A stretch of DNA of 64,000 nucleotides, from assembly GCF_024346715.1 (NCBI RefSeq), contig NZ_AP024852.1:3472001-3536000 (forward strand), written 5' to 3'. Position 1 is the stretch's first letter. Each line of letters opens with the position of its first letter. This stretch comes from Photobacterium swingsii (GTDB lineage: Bacteria; Pseudomonadota; Gammaproteobacteria; Enterobacterales; Vibrionaceae). The notes below the pieces were generated by a model that worked only from the letters and a program-made list of their open reading frames with translations, made no database searches and was not told the origin of the DNA. A program made the translations under genes and the position numbers. Of this stretch, positions 18,634-28,591 are shown piece after piece.

Positions 18634-19373
18634 TGTCAGGCAATCGTATCCAAAAAGTTGAAATCCTGCGTTATGACCCAGCAAAAGACGCAGAACCGTA
18701 CTTCGAGATGTTTGAAGTACCGTTTAACGAAACTATGTCAGTACTTGATGCGCTAGGTTACATCAAAGATAACCTAGACAAAGATCTGGCTTACCGTTGG
18801 TCTTGCCGTATGGCGATCTGTGGTTCTTGCGGCATGATGGTTAACAAGGTGCCAAAACTGGCTTGTAAAACCTTCTTACGTGATTACCCGAATGGTCTAA
18901 AAATCGAAGCACTATCTAACTTTGCTATCGAAAAAGACTTAATTGTTGATATGACACCGTTCATCGAGCGTCTAGAAGCAATCAAGCCTTACATCATTGG
19001 TAACGATCGCACACCAGAAGATGGCCCGAACAACCAAACACCAGAGCAAATGGCGAAATACAAGCAATTTGCTGGCTGTATCAACTGTGGTCTTTGCTAC
19101 GCAGCATGTCCTCAGTTTGGTTTGAACCCAGAGTTCATTGGTCCTGCGGCGCTAACACTGGCACACCGTTACAACCTAGATAGCCGTGACAACGGCTCTG
19201 ATGAGCGTATGAAGCTTATCAACGGCGAAAATGGCGCATGGGGTTGTACGTTTGTGGGTTACTGTTCTGAAGTTTGTCCGAAGAGCGTTGATCCAGCGGC
19301 AGCAGTTAACCAAGGCAAAGTAGAATCTTCTAAAGATTTCGTTATTGCCATGATTAAGCCTCAGGAGGCATAA
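18633..19373 (+). CDS. frdB: Fumarate reductase iron-sulfur subunit
   Basis: FrdB passes electrons from menaquinol to FrdA through three Fe-S clusters. The 246 residues carry the [2Fe-2S] motif [14 protein letters not shown], the [4Fe-4S] motif [12 protein letters not shown], and the C-terminal group [17 protein letters not shown] shared by the remaining clusters. The start overlaps the frdA stop as TAATG, suggesting translational coupling. Confidence 0.97.
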   Translation: MSGNRIQKVEILRYDPAKDAEPYFEMFEVPFNETMSVLDALGYIKDNLDKDLAYRWSCRMAICGSCGMMVNKVPKLACKTFLRDYPNGLKIEALSNFAIEKDLIVDMTPFIERLEAIKPYIIGNDRTPEDGPNNQTPEQMAKYKQFAGCINCGLCYAACPQFGLNPEFIGPAALTLAHRYNLDSRDNGSDERMKLINGENGAWGCTFVGYCSEVCPKSVDPAAAVNQGKVESSKDFVIAMIKPQEA

Positions 19374-19375
19374 GG

Positions 19376-19759
19376 ATGAGCAACCGTAAACCTTACGTTC
19401 GTGAAATGACACGTACATGGTGGAAAGATCACCCTTTCTACCGCTTCTACATGGTTCGTGAAGCAACAATTTTACCGTTAATTTTCTTCACTATCTGTCT
19501 GACCTTCGGTCTAGGTAGCCTAGTGAAAGGCCCTGAAGCATGGGCAACTTGGTTAAGCTTCATGTCTAACCCTGTTGTTGTTGTGCTGAACATCCTCGCT
19601 CTTGCGGGTAGCTTGTTCCACGCACAAACATTCTTCAGCATGATGCCTCAAGTAATGCCGATTAAAATCAAAGGCAAAACACTTGATAAGAAAATTGTTG
19701 TGCTAGCACAGTGGGCCGCTGTTGCAGCAATCTCACTATTCGTTCTAGTACTAGTTTAA
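19376..19759 (+). CDS. frdC: Fumarate reductase membrane anchor FrdC
   Basis: The 127 residues have three hydrophobic segments, anchor FrdAB and help form the quinone site. [20 protein letters not shown] at the start is the conserved FrdC opening. It begins two bases after frdB, with AGGAGG at 19363-19368. Confidence 0.95.
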   Translation: MSNRKPYVREMTRTWWKDHPFYRFYMVREATILPLIFFTICLTFGLGSLVKGPEAWATWLSFMSNPVVVVLNILALAGSLFHAQTFFSMMPQVMPIKIKGKTLDKKIVVLAQWAAVAAISLFVLVLV

Positions 19760-19769
19760 GGAGAACCAC

Positions 19770-20132
19770 GTGGTCAATCTAAATCCTAAACGTTCTGACG
19801 AGCCAGTATGGTGGGGTCTGTTCGGTGCTGGTGGTACTTGGTTCGCAATGCTAACACCAGTAACAGTGCTTGTTCTGGGTATCATGGTGCCGCTAGGCAT
19901 GATCGATGCAGAAGCAATGAGCTACGAGCGCGTTACAGGCTTTGTAACTAGCATCATTGGTGCGCTATTCACTATCGCGACATTAGCACTGCCAATGTGG
20001 CATGCAATGCACCGTTTACACCACGGTATGCATGACCTGAAATTCCACACAGGCGTTGCTGGTAAAATTGCGTGTTACGCAACAGCATTTCTAGTGTCTG
20101 CGCTGGCTGTTATCTTTGTATTCATGATCTAA
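19770..20132 (+). CDS. frdD: Fumarate reductase membrane anchor FrdD
   Basis: The 120 residues have three membrane helices and a GTG start preceded by AAGGAGAA. The opening [15 protein letters not shown] and the histidine-rich [16 protein letters not shown] are typical of FrdD. It is the last gene of the operon. Confidence 0.95.
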   Translation: MVNLNPKRSDEPVWWGLFGAGGTWFAMLTPVTVLVLGIMVPLGMIDAEAMSYERVTGFVTSIIGALFTIATLALPMWHAMHRLHHGMHDLKFHTGVAGKIACYATAFLVSALAVIFVFMI

Positions 20133-20154
20133 TCATCAAGATAACCTAGCCTCA

Positions 20155-20181
20155 AAAACACCGCTTCGGCGGTGTTTTTTT
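20155..20181 (+). terminator. Terminator of frdABCD
   Basis: AAAACACCGC-TTCG-GCGGTGTTTT with a following T tract. Confidence 0.9.
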
Positions 20182-20342
20182 ATGCCTTCAATTTATCACG
20201 CAGCTTCAACCTATTTTACTTTCTTATTTTGTGTGCTCCATACGCAAAAACTTCGTCAGTAAGATGAAAAACACACCGGGTTCAAGTATCCTTCCCAACT
20301 TAATAAAACACCATTCAATAAATAATCCTATAAGGATGCCTC

Positions 20343-21047
20343 ATGAAAAAATTTGCTATCACCTCTCTAACTCTACTCACCCTGGCCGGCTGTGGGGCCG
20401 TCACCACTAAAATTAAAGTGGATGATGCGCTTAAGCAGCAGCCCGAAATCGCGGTAAAGACCAGTGGTATGTTTTGGGGATTAGGTCGTAGCGGTAATTT
20501 CGATATGGCAGGCCTATATAAAGGCGATTACAGCCGAGATAAGAGCAATACTTGGTGGATGCCGATTGATGACGTTAACGCAGAACTTGTCGCTCGTGTT
20601 ATCAAGGTCAGCAACGATCATACATGGAATCTAATGTGTAGCGGTGGCTATACAGGTGTGAACTTTGGGGGAATTTCTGTTGGTTCATCCGATCCTTACA
20701 CCTGTCAGATCCTCGATGGTAAAAACAATGTCGGCAAAGTAGAGTTACGAGATAAAAGTGGTGCCATTAAGCTAGGAACAACCAAAGAAGTTGAAGGCTT
20801 TATTGAAATGAATAACATCCGCTACCAACTCACGTCCGATCATCAGATCGAAGGAAGCTTTATGAAAACAGATAACCCATCAGGTTTTCATGTTAGCCAA
20901 GATGGCAAACGTGTCGCGGCTATCTACACCAACGGCAGTATCTCGCTACAAATGCTACCTAACCTCACCGCCAACCAGAAAGACGTACTGGCTGTCGCTA
21001 CTATTGCCAGTGCAATGAGCTGGCGTGCAGACGCAGATAACGAGTAA
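20343..21047 (+). CDS. Predicted lipoprotein of unknown function
   Basis: The 234 residues start with a lipoprotein signal (LTLLTLAGCG, lipobox LAGC, Cys17). The second residue after Cys is not Asp, so outer-membrane sorting is likely. The rest is globular, with many Gly and aromatic residues and two further cysteines (LMCSGGYTGV, PYTCQIL). I do not recognise a family. AAGGATG lies just before the ATG. It is a single gene between frdD and efp, where E. coli carries other outer-membrane lipoprotein genes (ecnAB, blc), but no homology to those is seen. Confidence 0.75.
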   Translation: MKKFAITSLTLLTLAGCGAVTTKIKVDDALKQQPEIAVKTSGMFWGLGRSGNFDMAGLYKGDYSRDKSNTWWMPIDDVNAELVARVIKVSNDHTWNLMCSGGYTGVNFGGISVGSSDPYTCQILDGKNNVGKVELRDKSGAIKLGTTKEVEGFIEMNNIRYQLTSDHQIEGSFMKTDNPSGFHVSQDGKRVAAIYTNGSISLQMLPNLTANQKDVLAVATIASAMSWRADADNE

Positions 21048-21081
21048 TCGTGATAACAAGCGAAAGAAAATCATAGATACA

Positions 21082-21109
21082 AAAAAGGTCGCCTTAGCGA
21101 CCTTTTTTA
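21082..21109. terminator. Bidirectional terminator
   Basis: AAAAAGGTCGC-CTTA-GCGACCTTTTT, with T runs both ways, between the convergent lipoprotein gene and efp. Confidence 0.88.
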
Positions 21110-21124
21110 TTGCATGCGGTGTAA

Positions 21125-21691
21125 TTACTTCACACGACCTACGTATTCAGCTGAACGCGTATCAACTTTGATCACTTCACCAATAGCGATGAACAGTGGT
21201 ACACGTACTACGGCACCAGTTGATAGTGTCGCAGGCTTACCACCTGTACCTTGAGTATCACCTTTCAGACCTGGATCTGTTTCAGTCACTTCAAGTTCTA
21301 CGAAGTTTGGTGGTGTTACTGTGATAGGGTTACCATTCCACAGTGTTAGCGTACAAGTATTGTTTTCTACCAACCATTTAGCGCTATCACCAACAGACTT
21401 CACGTCAGCAGCAAGCTGTTCAAATGAAGTATTGTCCATGAAGTGGTAGAATTCGCCATCGTTGTATAGATAATCAAGCTCGATGTCGACTACGTCTGCA
21501 GCTTCAACTGACTCGCCAGATTTAAAAGTTTTCTCAAGCACTTTGCCTGATAGTAGCTTACGGATCTTAACACGGTTAAATGCTTGGCCTTTACCTGGCT
21601 TAACAAATTCGTTTTCGATAATGACACATGGTTCATTATCTAGCATAATTTTCATTCCGCTGCGGAATTCATTGGTGCTGAAAGACGCCAT
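21125..21691 (-). CDS. efp: Elongation factor P
   Basis: EF-P binds stalled ribosomes at the E site and speeds peptide bonds at polyproline. The 188 residues have the KOW-like domain I and two OB folds. Lys34 sits at the loop tip in [11 protein letters not shown] and is the site of beta-lysylation by EpmA and EpmB. It diverges from epmB with only 33 bases between starts, so its promoter must lie partly inside epmB. Confidence 0.97.
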   Translation of the reverse strand: MASFSTNEFRSGMKIMLDNEPCVIIENEFVKPGKGQAFNRVKIRKLLSGKVLEKTFKSGESVEAADVVDIELDYLYNDGEFYHFMDNTSFEQLAADVKSVGDSAKWLVENNTCTLTLWNGNPITVTPPNFVELEVTETDPGLKGDTQGTGGKPATLSTGAVVRVPLFIAIGEVIKVDTRSAEYVGRVK

Positions 21692-21724
21692 TTCTATCCT
21701 CTTAACATCTTCGAGTTGTATTTA

Positions 21725-22747
21725 ATGCCGCATATAGTAACCCGAAACGCATCATCTGTTGAGCAAAACTGGCTCAAAGAGCTGACTAATGCGATTTCTG
21801 ACCCCTTTCTTTTGCTTAAAACGCTAAATATCGATCCAGAACCATGGCAACAAGGGTTAGAAGCCCGAAAGTTGTTTGCGCTACGCGTACCGATAAGTTT
21901 TGTTGAAAGAATGGAAATAGGCAACCCACACGATCCCCTCTTACGTCAGATACTGCCATTGGCGCAAGAATTTGATGTGCACGCAGGGTATTCGTTAGAT
22001 CCTCTCGAAGAGCAAGATAATGAAACACCGGGATTACTGCACAAATATAAAAACCGTGTACTTATGATCTTAAAAGGCGGCTGTGCGGTGAACTGCCGTT
22101 ACTGTTTCCGTCGCCATTTCCCCTACGAGGATAACAAAGGTGGTAAACGTCAATGGCAAGTGAGCCTTGATTATATTGCTGCCCATCCAGAGCTCAATGA
22201 AGTGATATTGTCAGGTGGTGATCCTTTAATGGCGAAAGATCATGAACTGGCTTGGTTGATCGAAAGGATCGAAACAATCCCACACATTAAGCGATTACGG
22301 ATCCATACCCGCTTGCCTGTGGTCATACCCAGCCGTATCACAAATGAGCTATGCCAATTGCTGGATAATACGCGTCTTCAATGCATTGTTGTTACCCATA
22401 TCAACCATGCTAATGAGATTAACTCTGCCTTATCCGCAGCCATGAAAAAATTGAAGCAAGCCAATGTCACCTTATTAAACCAAGGTGTATTGCTACAAGG
22501 CGTGAATGACACCGTAGAGGCCTTAGTGAATTTAAGCGAATCCCTGTTCGATGCAGGTATTCAACCTTATTACCTGCATGTCTTAGACAAGGTACAAGGC
22601 GCAGCCCACTTCATGGTCACTGATGTGGAAGCCAAAGAGCTTATGGCAGGGTTAATGCAGGAAGTCTCAGGGTATTTAGTCCCTAAATTAACACGAGAAA
22701 TTGGTGGGCGAAGCAGTAAAACCCCACTCGACTTACACCTTGAATAA
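21725..22747 (+). CDS. epmB: EF-P (R)-beta-lysine forming enzyme EpmB
   Basis: EpmB (YjeK) is a radical-SAM, PLP-dependent lysine 2,3-aminomutase family enzyme that makes (R)-beta-lysine for EF-P. The cluster motif CAVNCRYCFRRHFPY is of the CxxxCxxC type. The PLP lysine is likely in HVLDKVQGAAHF. I take the ATG at 21725 (MPHIVTRN, aligning with MAHIVTLN of E. coli; 340 residues) rather than the TTG three codons upstream. It diverges from efp, the same pairing as in E. coli. Confidence 0.95.
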   Translation: MPHIVTRNASSVEQNWLKELTNAISDPFLLLKTLNIDPEPWQQGLEARKLFALRVPISFVERMEIGNPHDPLLRQILPLAQEFDVHAGYSLDPLEEQDNETPGLLHKYKNRVLMILKGGCAVNCRYCFRRHFPYEDNKGGKRQWQVSLDYIAAHPELNEVILSGGDPLMAKDHELAWLIERIETIPHIKRLRIHTRLPVVIPSRITNELCQLLDNTRLQCIVVTHINHANEINSALSAAMKKLKQANVTLLNQGVLLQGVNDTVEALVNLSESLFDAGIQPYYLHVLDKVQGAAHFMVTDVEAKELMAGLMQEVSGYLVPKLTREIGGRSSKTPLDLHLE

Positions 22748-22945
22748 TCCCTCTTTAGCCACATCCTCCCGTTATATTTACTCAGTTTGCGTCAATAATG
22801 GCGCAACCATACTCCTCTTCGCCTTAGAACTTGGTCACAAAGCAGGCAATCGCTTCTAAAACAGTTAACTCCTTGGATTTTTATGCCGCTTTTTACATAA
22901 GCAAACATATGGAACCAAGATCACACTTAAGAAGCTAATAATAAC

Positions 22946-24574
22946 ATGACCATAAATTGGAATTTAAAGGCGAAACTTGCAGCCTTTTTTGCTGCATTAT
23001 CACTACTCATAACGATCTCATTATCTTACTTCTCTTACCAAACATTAGAGAATTCAACATTAGCTGGCATTGACTCAGAACTAAAAACAGCAGCCTACGC
23101 TACTCAGCAAATTATCGGCGTAAATAAACACAATCAGTTAGATAAAGCCCATAACGATTACGATGCTATCAGCCAGCAACTCACCCAATTTACCCAAGGT
23201 TCTGAATTAGATTGGGCGTACTCAACGGTGATGAAAAACGACCGTGTCTACTACACCTATATCAACCACAGTTCCGATGAAGCTCGCAGTGGTCAATACA
23301 AAGAGTGGTATTTAGAAGAATACCAAATCGTTCCCAAAATGCTGCGCGAAGCCTTTCTAACGAAGCGCATTCAATTTGAAGAATACCAAGGCGAATTTGG
23401 TCGCTACCGCTCTATCTTTATTCCAATGCGTAACGCTCAAGGAGAAACGTATGTTATTGGTGTCGACCTCGCGTTAAAAGAAGTTGATGAGCTACTGAAT
23501 CAAGAGCTAAAGCAAGTCTGTTTCACTGCAATGATCATCTTGGCGCTGTCGCTACTTGCTGCACGCTTCATTGCCATTCGTATCGTGGAACCCATTAACG
23601 CACTTAACAAAGTGCTATTAAACATTGCAAATGGTGACTGGAATCTTACTCAACGTGTACCTGTAACAAGCCAAGATGAAGTCGGCATGATGTCCGCATC
23701 TTTTAATACTTTCATGGCAGCATTACGAGAACGCCTATTAGAAGTTAGCCACACAACGGATAACGTAGCAGCCATTACGACTCAGCTTGATCTATTGGTT
23801 CAAGCAGTCACCGAGCGTTCGGTAGAACAAGCTGAAAATGTTGGTAACAGCGCTGCCGCCATTGAAGAGCTAGCGACCAGTTCACAAAGTATTTCGGGCG
23901 TGGTTAATGAAGCCAACCAAAAAATGACCAGCTTTGAGCAACATACTCAAAATACCGTTGGTGCAATCAACCACGCGGTGACTGGCATGCAAAGCGTTCA
24001 GCATGAAACCAACACAGTCGCAGAAAAACTGCACCAACTAGACAGTCGTGCAAACGATATCAACTCAATTGTTGAAGTGATCAAAGACATTGCCGACCAA
24101 ACGAACTTACTCGCATTAAATGCCGCTATTGAAGCCGCTCGTGCCGGTGATCAAGGGCGAGGCTTTGCTGTTGTTGCTGACGAAGTACGTCAACTTTCTG
24201 AACGGACAGCCAAAGCGACCATCGAAATTGGCTCGATGATCACTTCGATTCAAAGCGATACCAGCAGTACCACAGATACCATGCAACAGGCTGTCGGTCA
24301 GGTCGATAGTTGTGTTCAACACGCAGATCAAGCCAACGACTCCCTCAATGGTTTCCGTGCTGAAATTATTTCCGTTACCGAAGGAATGGAAGAAATTACT
24401 GAATCGGTCAAGGAGCAAGCCTTTGCTGCTGAACACTTATCCTCAAATGTTGCAGCACTGAGTAACAGTGCCAACGAAAACCGCCTCTCAACGCAAGAGG
24501 CACAACAAGGTGTTGAAGAGCTAAAGCGTCGAACTGGCACGCTACGCGATGTCGTTCAGCTATTCACGCTTTAA
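22946..24574 (+). CDS. Methyl-accepting chemotaxis protein
   Basis: The 542-residue membrane chemoreceptor has TM1 at about 12-30, a periplasmic sensor of about 155 residues ([20 protein letters not shown]; probably a single-Cache fold), TM2 near 190-210, HAMP, and the signalling tip [20 protein letters not shown]. The next gene, a periplasmic racemase, starts 39 bases after its stop on the same strand with no terminator between them, so the two are probably co-transcribed. A role in sensing amino acids is only an inference from this pairing. Confidence 0.92.
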   Translation: MTINWNLKAKLAAFFAALSLLITISLSYFSYQTLENSTLAGIDSELKTAAYATQQIIGVNKHNQLDKAHNDYDAISQQLTQFTQGSELDWAYSTVMKNDRVYYTYINHSSDEARSGQYKEWYLEEYQIVPKMLREAFLTKRIQFEEYQGEFGRYRSIFIPMRNAQGETYVIGVDLALKEVDELLNQELKQVCFTAMIILALSLLAARFIAIRIVEPINALNKVLLNIANGDWNLTQRVPVTSQDEVGMMSASFNTFMAALRERLLEVSHTTDNVAAITTQLDLLVQAVTERSVEQAENVGNSAAAIEELATSSQSISGVVNEANQKMTSFEQHTQNTVGAINHAVTGMQSVQHETNTVAEKLHQLDSRANDINSIVEVIKDIADQTNLLALNAAIEAARAGDQGRGFAVVADEVRQLSERTAKATIEIGSMITSIQSDTSSTTDTMQQAVGQVDSCVQHADQANDSLNGFRAEIISVTEGMEEITESVKEQAFAAEHLSSNVAALSNSANENRLSTQEAQQGVEELKRRTGTLRDVVQLFTL

Positions 24575-24613
24575 CTGATAAATACCTTTACTATAAACAA
24601 CAGGAAAAACACT

Positions 24614-25828
24614 GTGAAATTAAAATTAAGCTTAATCGCACTTGCTCTTATGGGCCAAACTACAGCCCAAGCAGCTCCTTTACTTGTCGATTTTGACAAC
24701 AGCGAACGAGAAGAACGCGTTGAATCAAGCAATGCATGGTTAGAAGTTGATACGCATGCTTTCTCTAACAATATTCAGCTGCTTCAAAACCAACTAGCTG
24801 ATAACACAAAAATCTGCGCCATTATGAAGGCAGATGCTTACGGTAACGGTATCGCAGGCTTAATGCCATCTATTATCGCGAACAATGTAGCTTGTGTTGG
24901 TATCACAAGTAACGAAGAGGCGCGCGTAGTCCGTAAACATGGCTACACAGGTAAAATCATGCGTGTACGTGCGGCTAGCCGCAACGAAATCGAAGGCGGT
25001 CTAGATTTCCACATGGAAGAACTAATCGGCACCAAAGAACAAGCCGATCAAATCATTGAAATTGCACGCACACACGGTACTACGATCCCAGTTCATCTTG
25101 CTCTTAACACTTCTGGTATGGGTCGTAACGGTTTAGATTTAACAACATACGCAGGCCAAGTTGAAGGCGTACAAATCGCAGGTGATCCTAATCTAGAAAT
25201 CGTAGGCATGATGACCCACTTCCCCAATGAAGGTCTCGACGAAATCAAGCGTAAAGTTGAACGCTTTAAAGTGGAAACACAATGGCTAATCGACAGTGCA
25301 GATCTCTCCCGTGAAGATATCACCCTTCACGTAGCGAACTCTTACATCACATTAAACTTACCAGAGGCACATCTAGACATGGTTCGCCCTGGCGGCATGC
25401 TATATGGTGACTATCCAGCAAAAGCACCATTCCAACGCATTGTTTCATTCAAAACTCGTATTGCATCGCTGCACCACTTTCCAGCAGGTAGCACCATAGG
25501 TTACGGCAGCACCGCGGTATTAGAGCGTGATTCTGTATTAGCTAACCTACCCATTGGTTACTCTGATGGTTTTGCTCGTTCACTCAGCAATAAAGCTGAA
25601 GTGCTGATCAATGGTCAGCGTGCAAAAGTCGTTGGTATGGCATCCATGAATACCACCATGGTCGATGTAACGGATATCGTTGATGTTAAAGCGAATAGCG
25701 AAGTAGTGATCTTTGGCCCACAAGGTCAAGACGTTATCACCAGTGATGAAACCGAAGAGCGTAGCGGCCGTATTTTACCTGAGCATTACACTATTTGGGG
25801 TGCAACTAACCCTCGCATCTACCGTTAA
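24614..25828 (+). CDS. Periplasmic broad-specificity amino-acid racemase (BsrV-like)
   Basis: A fold-type III PLP racemase of the alanine-racemase family, 404 residues with a GTG start and AGGAAA before it. The N-terminus is a signal peptide (LIALALMGQTTAQA), unlike cytoplasmic Alr. The PLP lysine is Lys72 in KICAIMKADAYGNG; the opposing catalytic Tyr is probably in TIGYGSTAV. Similarity to V. cholerae BsrV is strong in HVANSYITLNLPEAHLDMVRPGG. BsrV-type enzymes make non-canonical D-amino acids (such as D-Met, D-Leu, D-Arg) that adjust peptidoglycan. It follows a chemoreceptor gene. Confidence 0.88.
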   Translation: MKLKLSLIALALMGQTTAQAAPLLVDFDNSEREERVESSNAWLEVDTHAFSNNIQLLQNQLADNTKICAIMKADAYGNGIAGLMPSIIANNVACVGITSNEEARVVRKHGYTGKIMRVRAASRNEIEGGLDFHMEELIGTKEQADQIIEIARTHGTTIPVHLALNTSGMGRNGLDLTTYAGQVEGVQIAGDPNLEIVGMMTHFPNEGLDEIKRKVERFKVETQWLIDSADLSREDITLHVANSYITLNLPEAHLDMVRPGGMLYGDYPAKAPFQRIVSFKTRIASLHHFPAGSTIGYGSTAVLERDSVLANLPIGYSDGFARSLSNKAEVLINGQRAKVVGMASMNTTMVDVTDIVDVKANSEVVIFGPQGQDVITSDETEERSGRILPEHYTIWGATNPRIYR

Positions 25829-25876
25829 TTGGCAATAATTCTGCGTGTCTTAAATCGCTAATTCAGCGTACCTCGT

Positions 25877-25899
25877 CCAGTCAGCAGCCTGCTGACTGG
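25877..25899 (+). terminator. Hairpin downstream of the racemase gene
   Basis: CCAGTCAGC-AGCCT-GCTGACTGG is a 9-bp stem, but no T run follows. It could be a mRNA end stabiliser or a Rho-assisted stop. Confidence 0.4.
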
Positions 25900-26083
25900 G
25901 CTCATCACTTCATCAGCATTCTCTATCCTGTCGATAAAAAAATATCATCGTCATAACTCTCGATTTCCGCTCATTTTGCGTGCATAGTCGCCATCCATTC
26001 AGCAACGGGCAACAAGGCTCTAAGGAAGTTCGCCAAACTTCCCTCTGCTGGTCATTAAATTTCTATTTGTCGCGAGTAACGCA

Positions 26084-26989
26084 ATGAAAATTGGCATTCT
26101 TTCCCAAAACGAAAACTTATACTCTACCCGTCGTCTACGTGAAGCGTGTGAAGCACGCGGTCATGAGCCAGTGATCATTAACGCATTGCGCTGTTATATG
26201 AATATCAACTCGGTTCAACCTTCAATTCATTTTGAAGGTAATGACTTAACAGGCTTCGACGCCATCATTCCGCGTATTGGTGCTGACATCACTTTTTATG
26301 GATGTTCGGTATTACGTCAGTTCGAAATGATGAATGTGTTTTCGATTAACCCATCGATTGCGATTTCTCGCTCTCGTGACAAATTGCGTTCATTACAATT
26401 ACTCAGCCGTAAAGGCGTTGGTATGCCTATCACTGGCTTTGCAAGCAAGCCGGATGATGTACCAGACCTCATTAAAATGGTTGGTGGTGCACCGCTAGTC
26501 ATTAAGCTGCTAGAGGGTACACAAGGCATCGGCGTGGTTTTAGCTGAGACCCAAAAAGCTGCCGAAAGTGTTATCGAGGCATTCATGGGCTTAAAAGCCA
26601 ATATCATGGTGCAGGAATACATTAAAGAGGCAGGCGGTGCTGATATTCGTTGTTTCGTGATTGGTGACAAAGTCATTGCCGCCATGAAGCGTCAAGCGGC
26701 TGAAGGTGAATTCCGATCCAACCTTCACCGTGGTGGTAGTGCATCGTTAATTAAGATCACACCAGAAGAACGCAAAACAGCCGTTGCAGCAGCAAAAGCT
26801 ATGGGCTTAAGCGTGGCAGGTGTAGACCTACTTCGCTCTGAACGTGGTCCGCTAGTGATGGAAGTCAACTCATCACCAGGCCTTGAAGGAATTGAAGCGG
26901 CCACAGGCAAAGATATTGCTGGCATGATTATCGACTATATCGAAAAGAACGCTCAGAAAAAAAGCCGTCGCTTGTTGCAAGATCAGTAA
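26084..26989 (+). CDS. rimK: RimK, ribosomal protein S6 glutamate ligase
   Basis: RimK is an ATP-grasp ligase that adds glutamate to the C-terminus of ribosomal protein S6 and can make poly-alpha-glutamate. The 301 residues match. The N-terminus [21 protein letters not shown], the glycine-rich ATP loop [14 protein letters not shown], and the metal/ATP end motif [14 protein letters not shown] are clear. The C-terminus KKSRRLLQ is basic. It is a single gene with its own terminator. Confidence 0.94.
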   Translation: MKIGILSQNENLYSTRRLREACEARGHEPVIINALRCYMNINSVQPSIHFEGNDLTGFDAIIPRIGADITFYGCSVLRQFEMMNVFSINPSIAISRSRDKLRSLQLLSRKGVGMPITGFASKPDDVPDLIKMVGGAPLVIKLLEGTQGIGVVLAETQKAAESVIEAFMGLKANIMVQEYIKEAGGADIRCFVIGDKVIAAMKRQAAEGEFRSNLHRGGSASLIKITPEERKTAVAAAKAMGLSVAGVDLLRSERGPLVMEVNSSPGLEGIEAATGKDIAGMIIDYIEKNAQKKSRRLLQDQ

Positions 26990-27075
26990 TAGACAGCAGC
27001 AAGTGCGATAGATAAAACAACGGTAACGTGTTTTAGCCACAAAACCTCTCTGCGAATTTTTAATTCGCTTTAATC

Positions 27076-27105
27076 AAAAGCAGCTGAATTTTCAGCTGCT
27101 TTTTC
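27076..27105 (+). terminator. Terminator of rimK
   Basis: AAAAGCAGCTGAA-TT-TTCAGCTGCTTTT followed by T. Confidence 0.88.
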
Positions 27106-28159
27106 TTTATATTCAAAAAACGCATCGAGCGCCGCCTATAAAAAATAAACATTTAAAATCAAAATCTTAATCAAACCACTCTCTGGCTATTTAAATTATT
27201 TTTTACCGCATTTCATAAATGGGTATAACTGCACCCACTTTTACATAAGGGGGGGATCACCTGCTTTTGACCATTCATTCCCACACATAATGCGATGTAG
27301 CATTGTATGGTTGTTCATTAATCCGATTTTCAACCGTAAAAGCAAGTACAGCTTATGTAAAACTTAGCAGCTAAAAGGTGAACGCATTTGCATTTTTAAT
27401 CCAAACCGCTCACAACAATCATAAGTGACTGATTTTAAAAGATTAAAATAGTGTGCAGCTTTTCTGGCTTTTTTCAAAGTGAACTGCTCATGACACTTTT
27501 TAGCCTATTACGACCAATTTCAACCTTCCAACAATCCCCTGCTTCCATAGACGTGCAGCTTTTCACTTAAAAAACAGCAAAAAGGAACACAAAAAGAACG
27601 CCATGATATAAAAACGACTCAGAGTCATCATAAGCCATTGTTTTAAAACAATTAAAAATATCGTGCAGCTTTTCTGGCTTTTTCCTCGTTTAGGGTGTCG
27701 CATTTCTTTTCCTTTGAAAACAAGAAATACGACAGTGGATGACAGGCATGAATAACCAAGATGAAACGCATAAACACAGGGCCAATACAGCAGCGAAGTA
27801 ACAGAAGACAAGCAGCAAGAATTAATAGATCATACTATAACGTCGATTACCCTCCTCAAGCATGTACCGCTTTCCCCTTAATGTACTGGAAAATGGTGAT
27901 CAATTTAGCACCCATACTCCAACAACTAAAAATAAAACATAAGCAATTGATTTTATTAAACAAAAAATGCGTACAGCTTATTGTGCTTTTTCACAGGTGA
28001 ACTGTACTGAGGAAAATCGGCTGGAAAACCATCGATATAAGCGAGATAGAGCCTTTTTAGGAAGTAGTTCAGTTATAGAAGAATACGTATGAGGCTTAAT
28101 GAGGAGGCATTTTTACTGCCACATTACCCCATATTCCTCCCCCCACTTTCTACAGACGT
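27106..28159. other. AT-rich intergenic stretch between rimK and groESL
   Basis: About 1,050 bases with no supportable gene. It holds the repeats listed separately. Short open frames of about 80 codons at 27563-27811 (minus) and 27761-28000 (plus) lack ribosome binding sites and recognisable sequence. Confidence 0.55.
27414..28003 (+). repeat. Three diverged copies of a repeat of about 65-70 bp
   Basis: Copies at 27414-27485, 27623-27688 and 27931-28003 share CATAAG-N2-TTG, a TTTTAAAA-type AT tract, CGTGCAGCTTTTCTGG and CTTTTTC. Copies 1 and 3 also share GTGAACTG after the T run. Shorter fragments occur near 27345 (GTACAGCTTATG) and 27551 (CGTGCAGCTTTTC). I do not recognise the family. They are not CRISPR (irregular spacing, poor conservation) and lack integron attC cores. 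Confidence 0.5.
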
Positions 28160-28161
28160 AA

Positions 28162-28187
28162 AAAAGCCGAGGTATAAACCTCGGCTT
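28162..28187 (-). terminator. Terminator of groES-groEL
   Basis: On the minus strand AAGCCGAGG-TTTATACC-TCGGCTT leads into TTTTTT. It lies about 125 bases beyond the inferred 3' end of the intron, where the end of a groESL transcript is expected. Confidence 0.8.
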
Positions 28188-28352
28188 AAGAAACTGTCAG
28201 CTCGACGCTGGGAGCTTCCAGAGCAAGAAGGAAGCGCGGAGTTTACGCGAGTAAATGAGCACTTCCGACGTAATTATTGGAGCTCCTAGCAATGAGATGA
28301 TAGGGTCGGCTGTCGGGTAGCAGCAACGCATTACTGCGCCACCGCCCCCTAA

Positions 28353-28386
28353 GAACCGTACGTGCGAGTTTCCCCGCATACGGCTC
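28353..28386 (-). ncRNA. Group II intron domain V
   Basis: The 34-base hairpin starts GAGCCGTATGCGG, has a GAAA-type tip, and returns as CGTACGGTTC. The AGC near its start is the catalytic triad. Domain VI follows (GGTGGC pairing with GCTACC), carrying the presumed branch-point A. Confidence 0.9.
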
Positions 28387-28591
28387 AAGCCTTTATAAAC
28401 CCTTATTATTTTATAAGGATCAGCAACAGAGCCAACAACATTTTCGTGTTGTAGCCCCCTTTCTTTGGACAGGTTACTCTCGATAAGTTAATCGAGTTAT
28501 CAACCCAAGTGAGAGGACGTTATGAATATAAGTATCCAAATAAACATATCTCCAGCAATGCTTCTTATGGCTTACCACATAGGAACATTCT

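Noticed and set aside
27563-28000. Two 80-codon frames between rimK and groESL
   Set aside because: No ribosome binding site, no domain, and they overlap repeats on opposite strands.
27414-28003. CRISPR array or integron attC series
   Set aside because: Only three diverged copies with unequal spacing of hundreds of bases; no attC core sites and no cas or integrase gene.
28089-28289. 66-codon plus-strand frame across the groESL terminator
   Set aside because: It reads through a strong hairpin in the groEL exon and has no family match.
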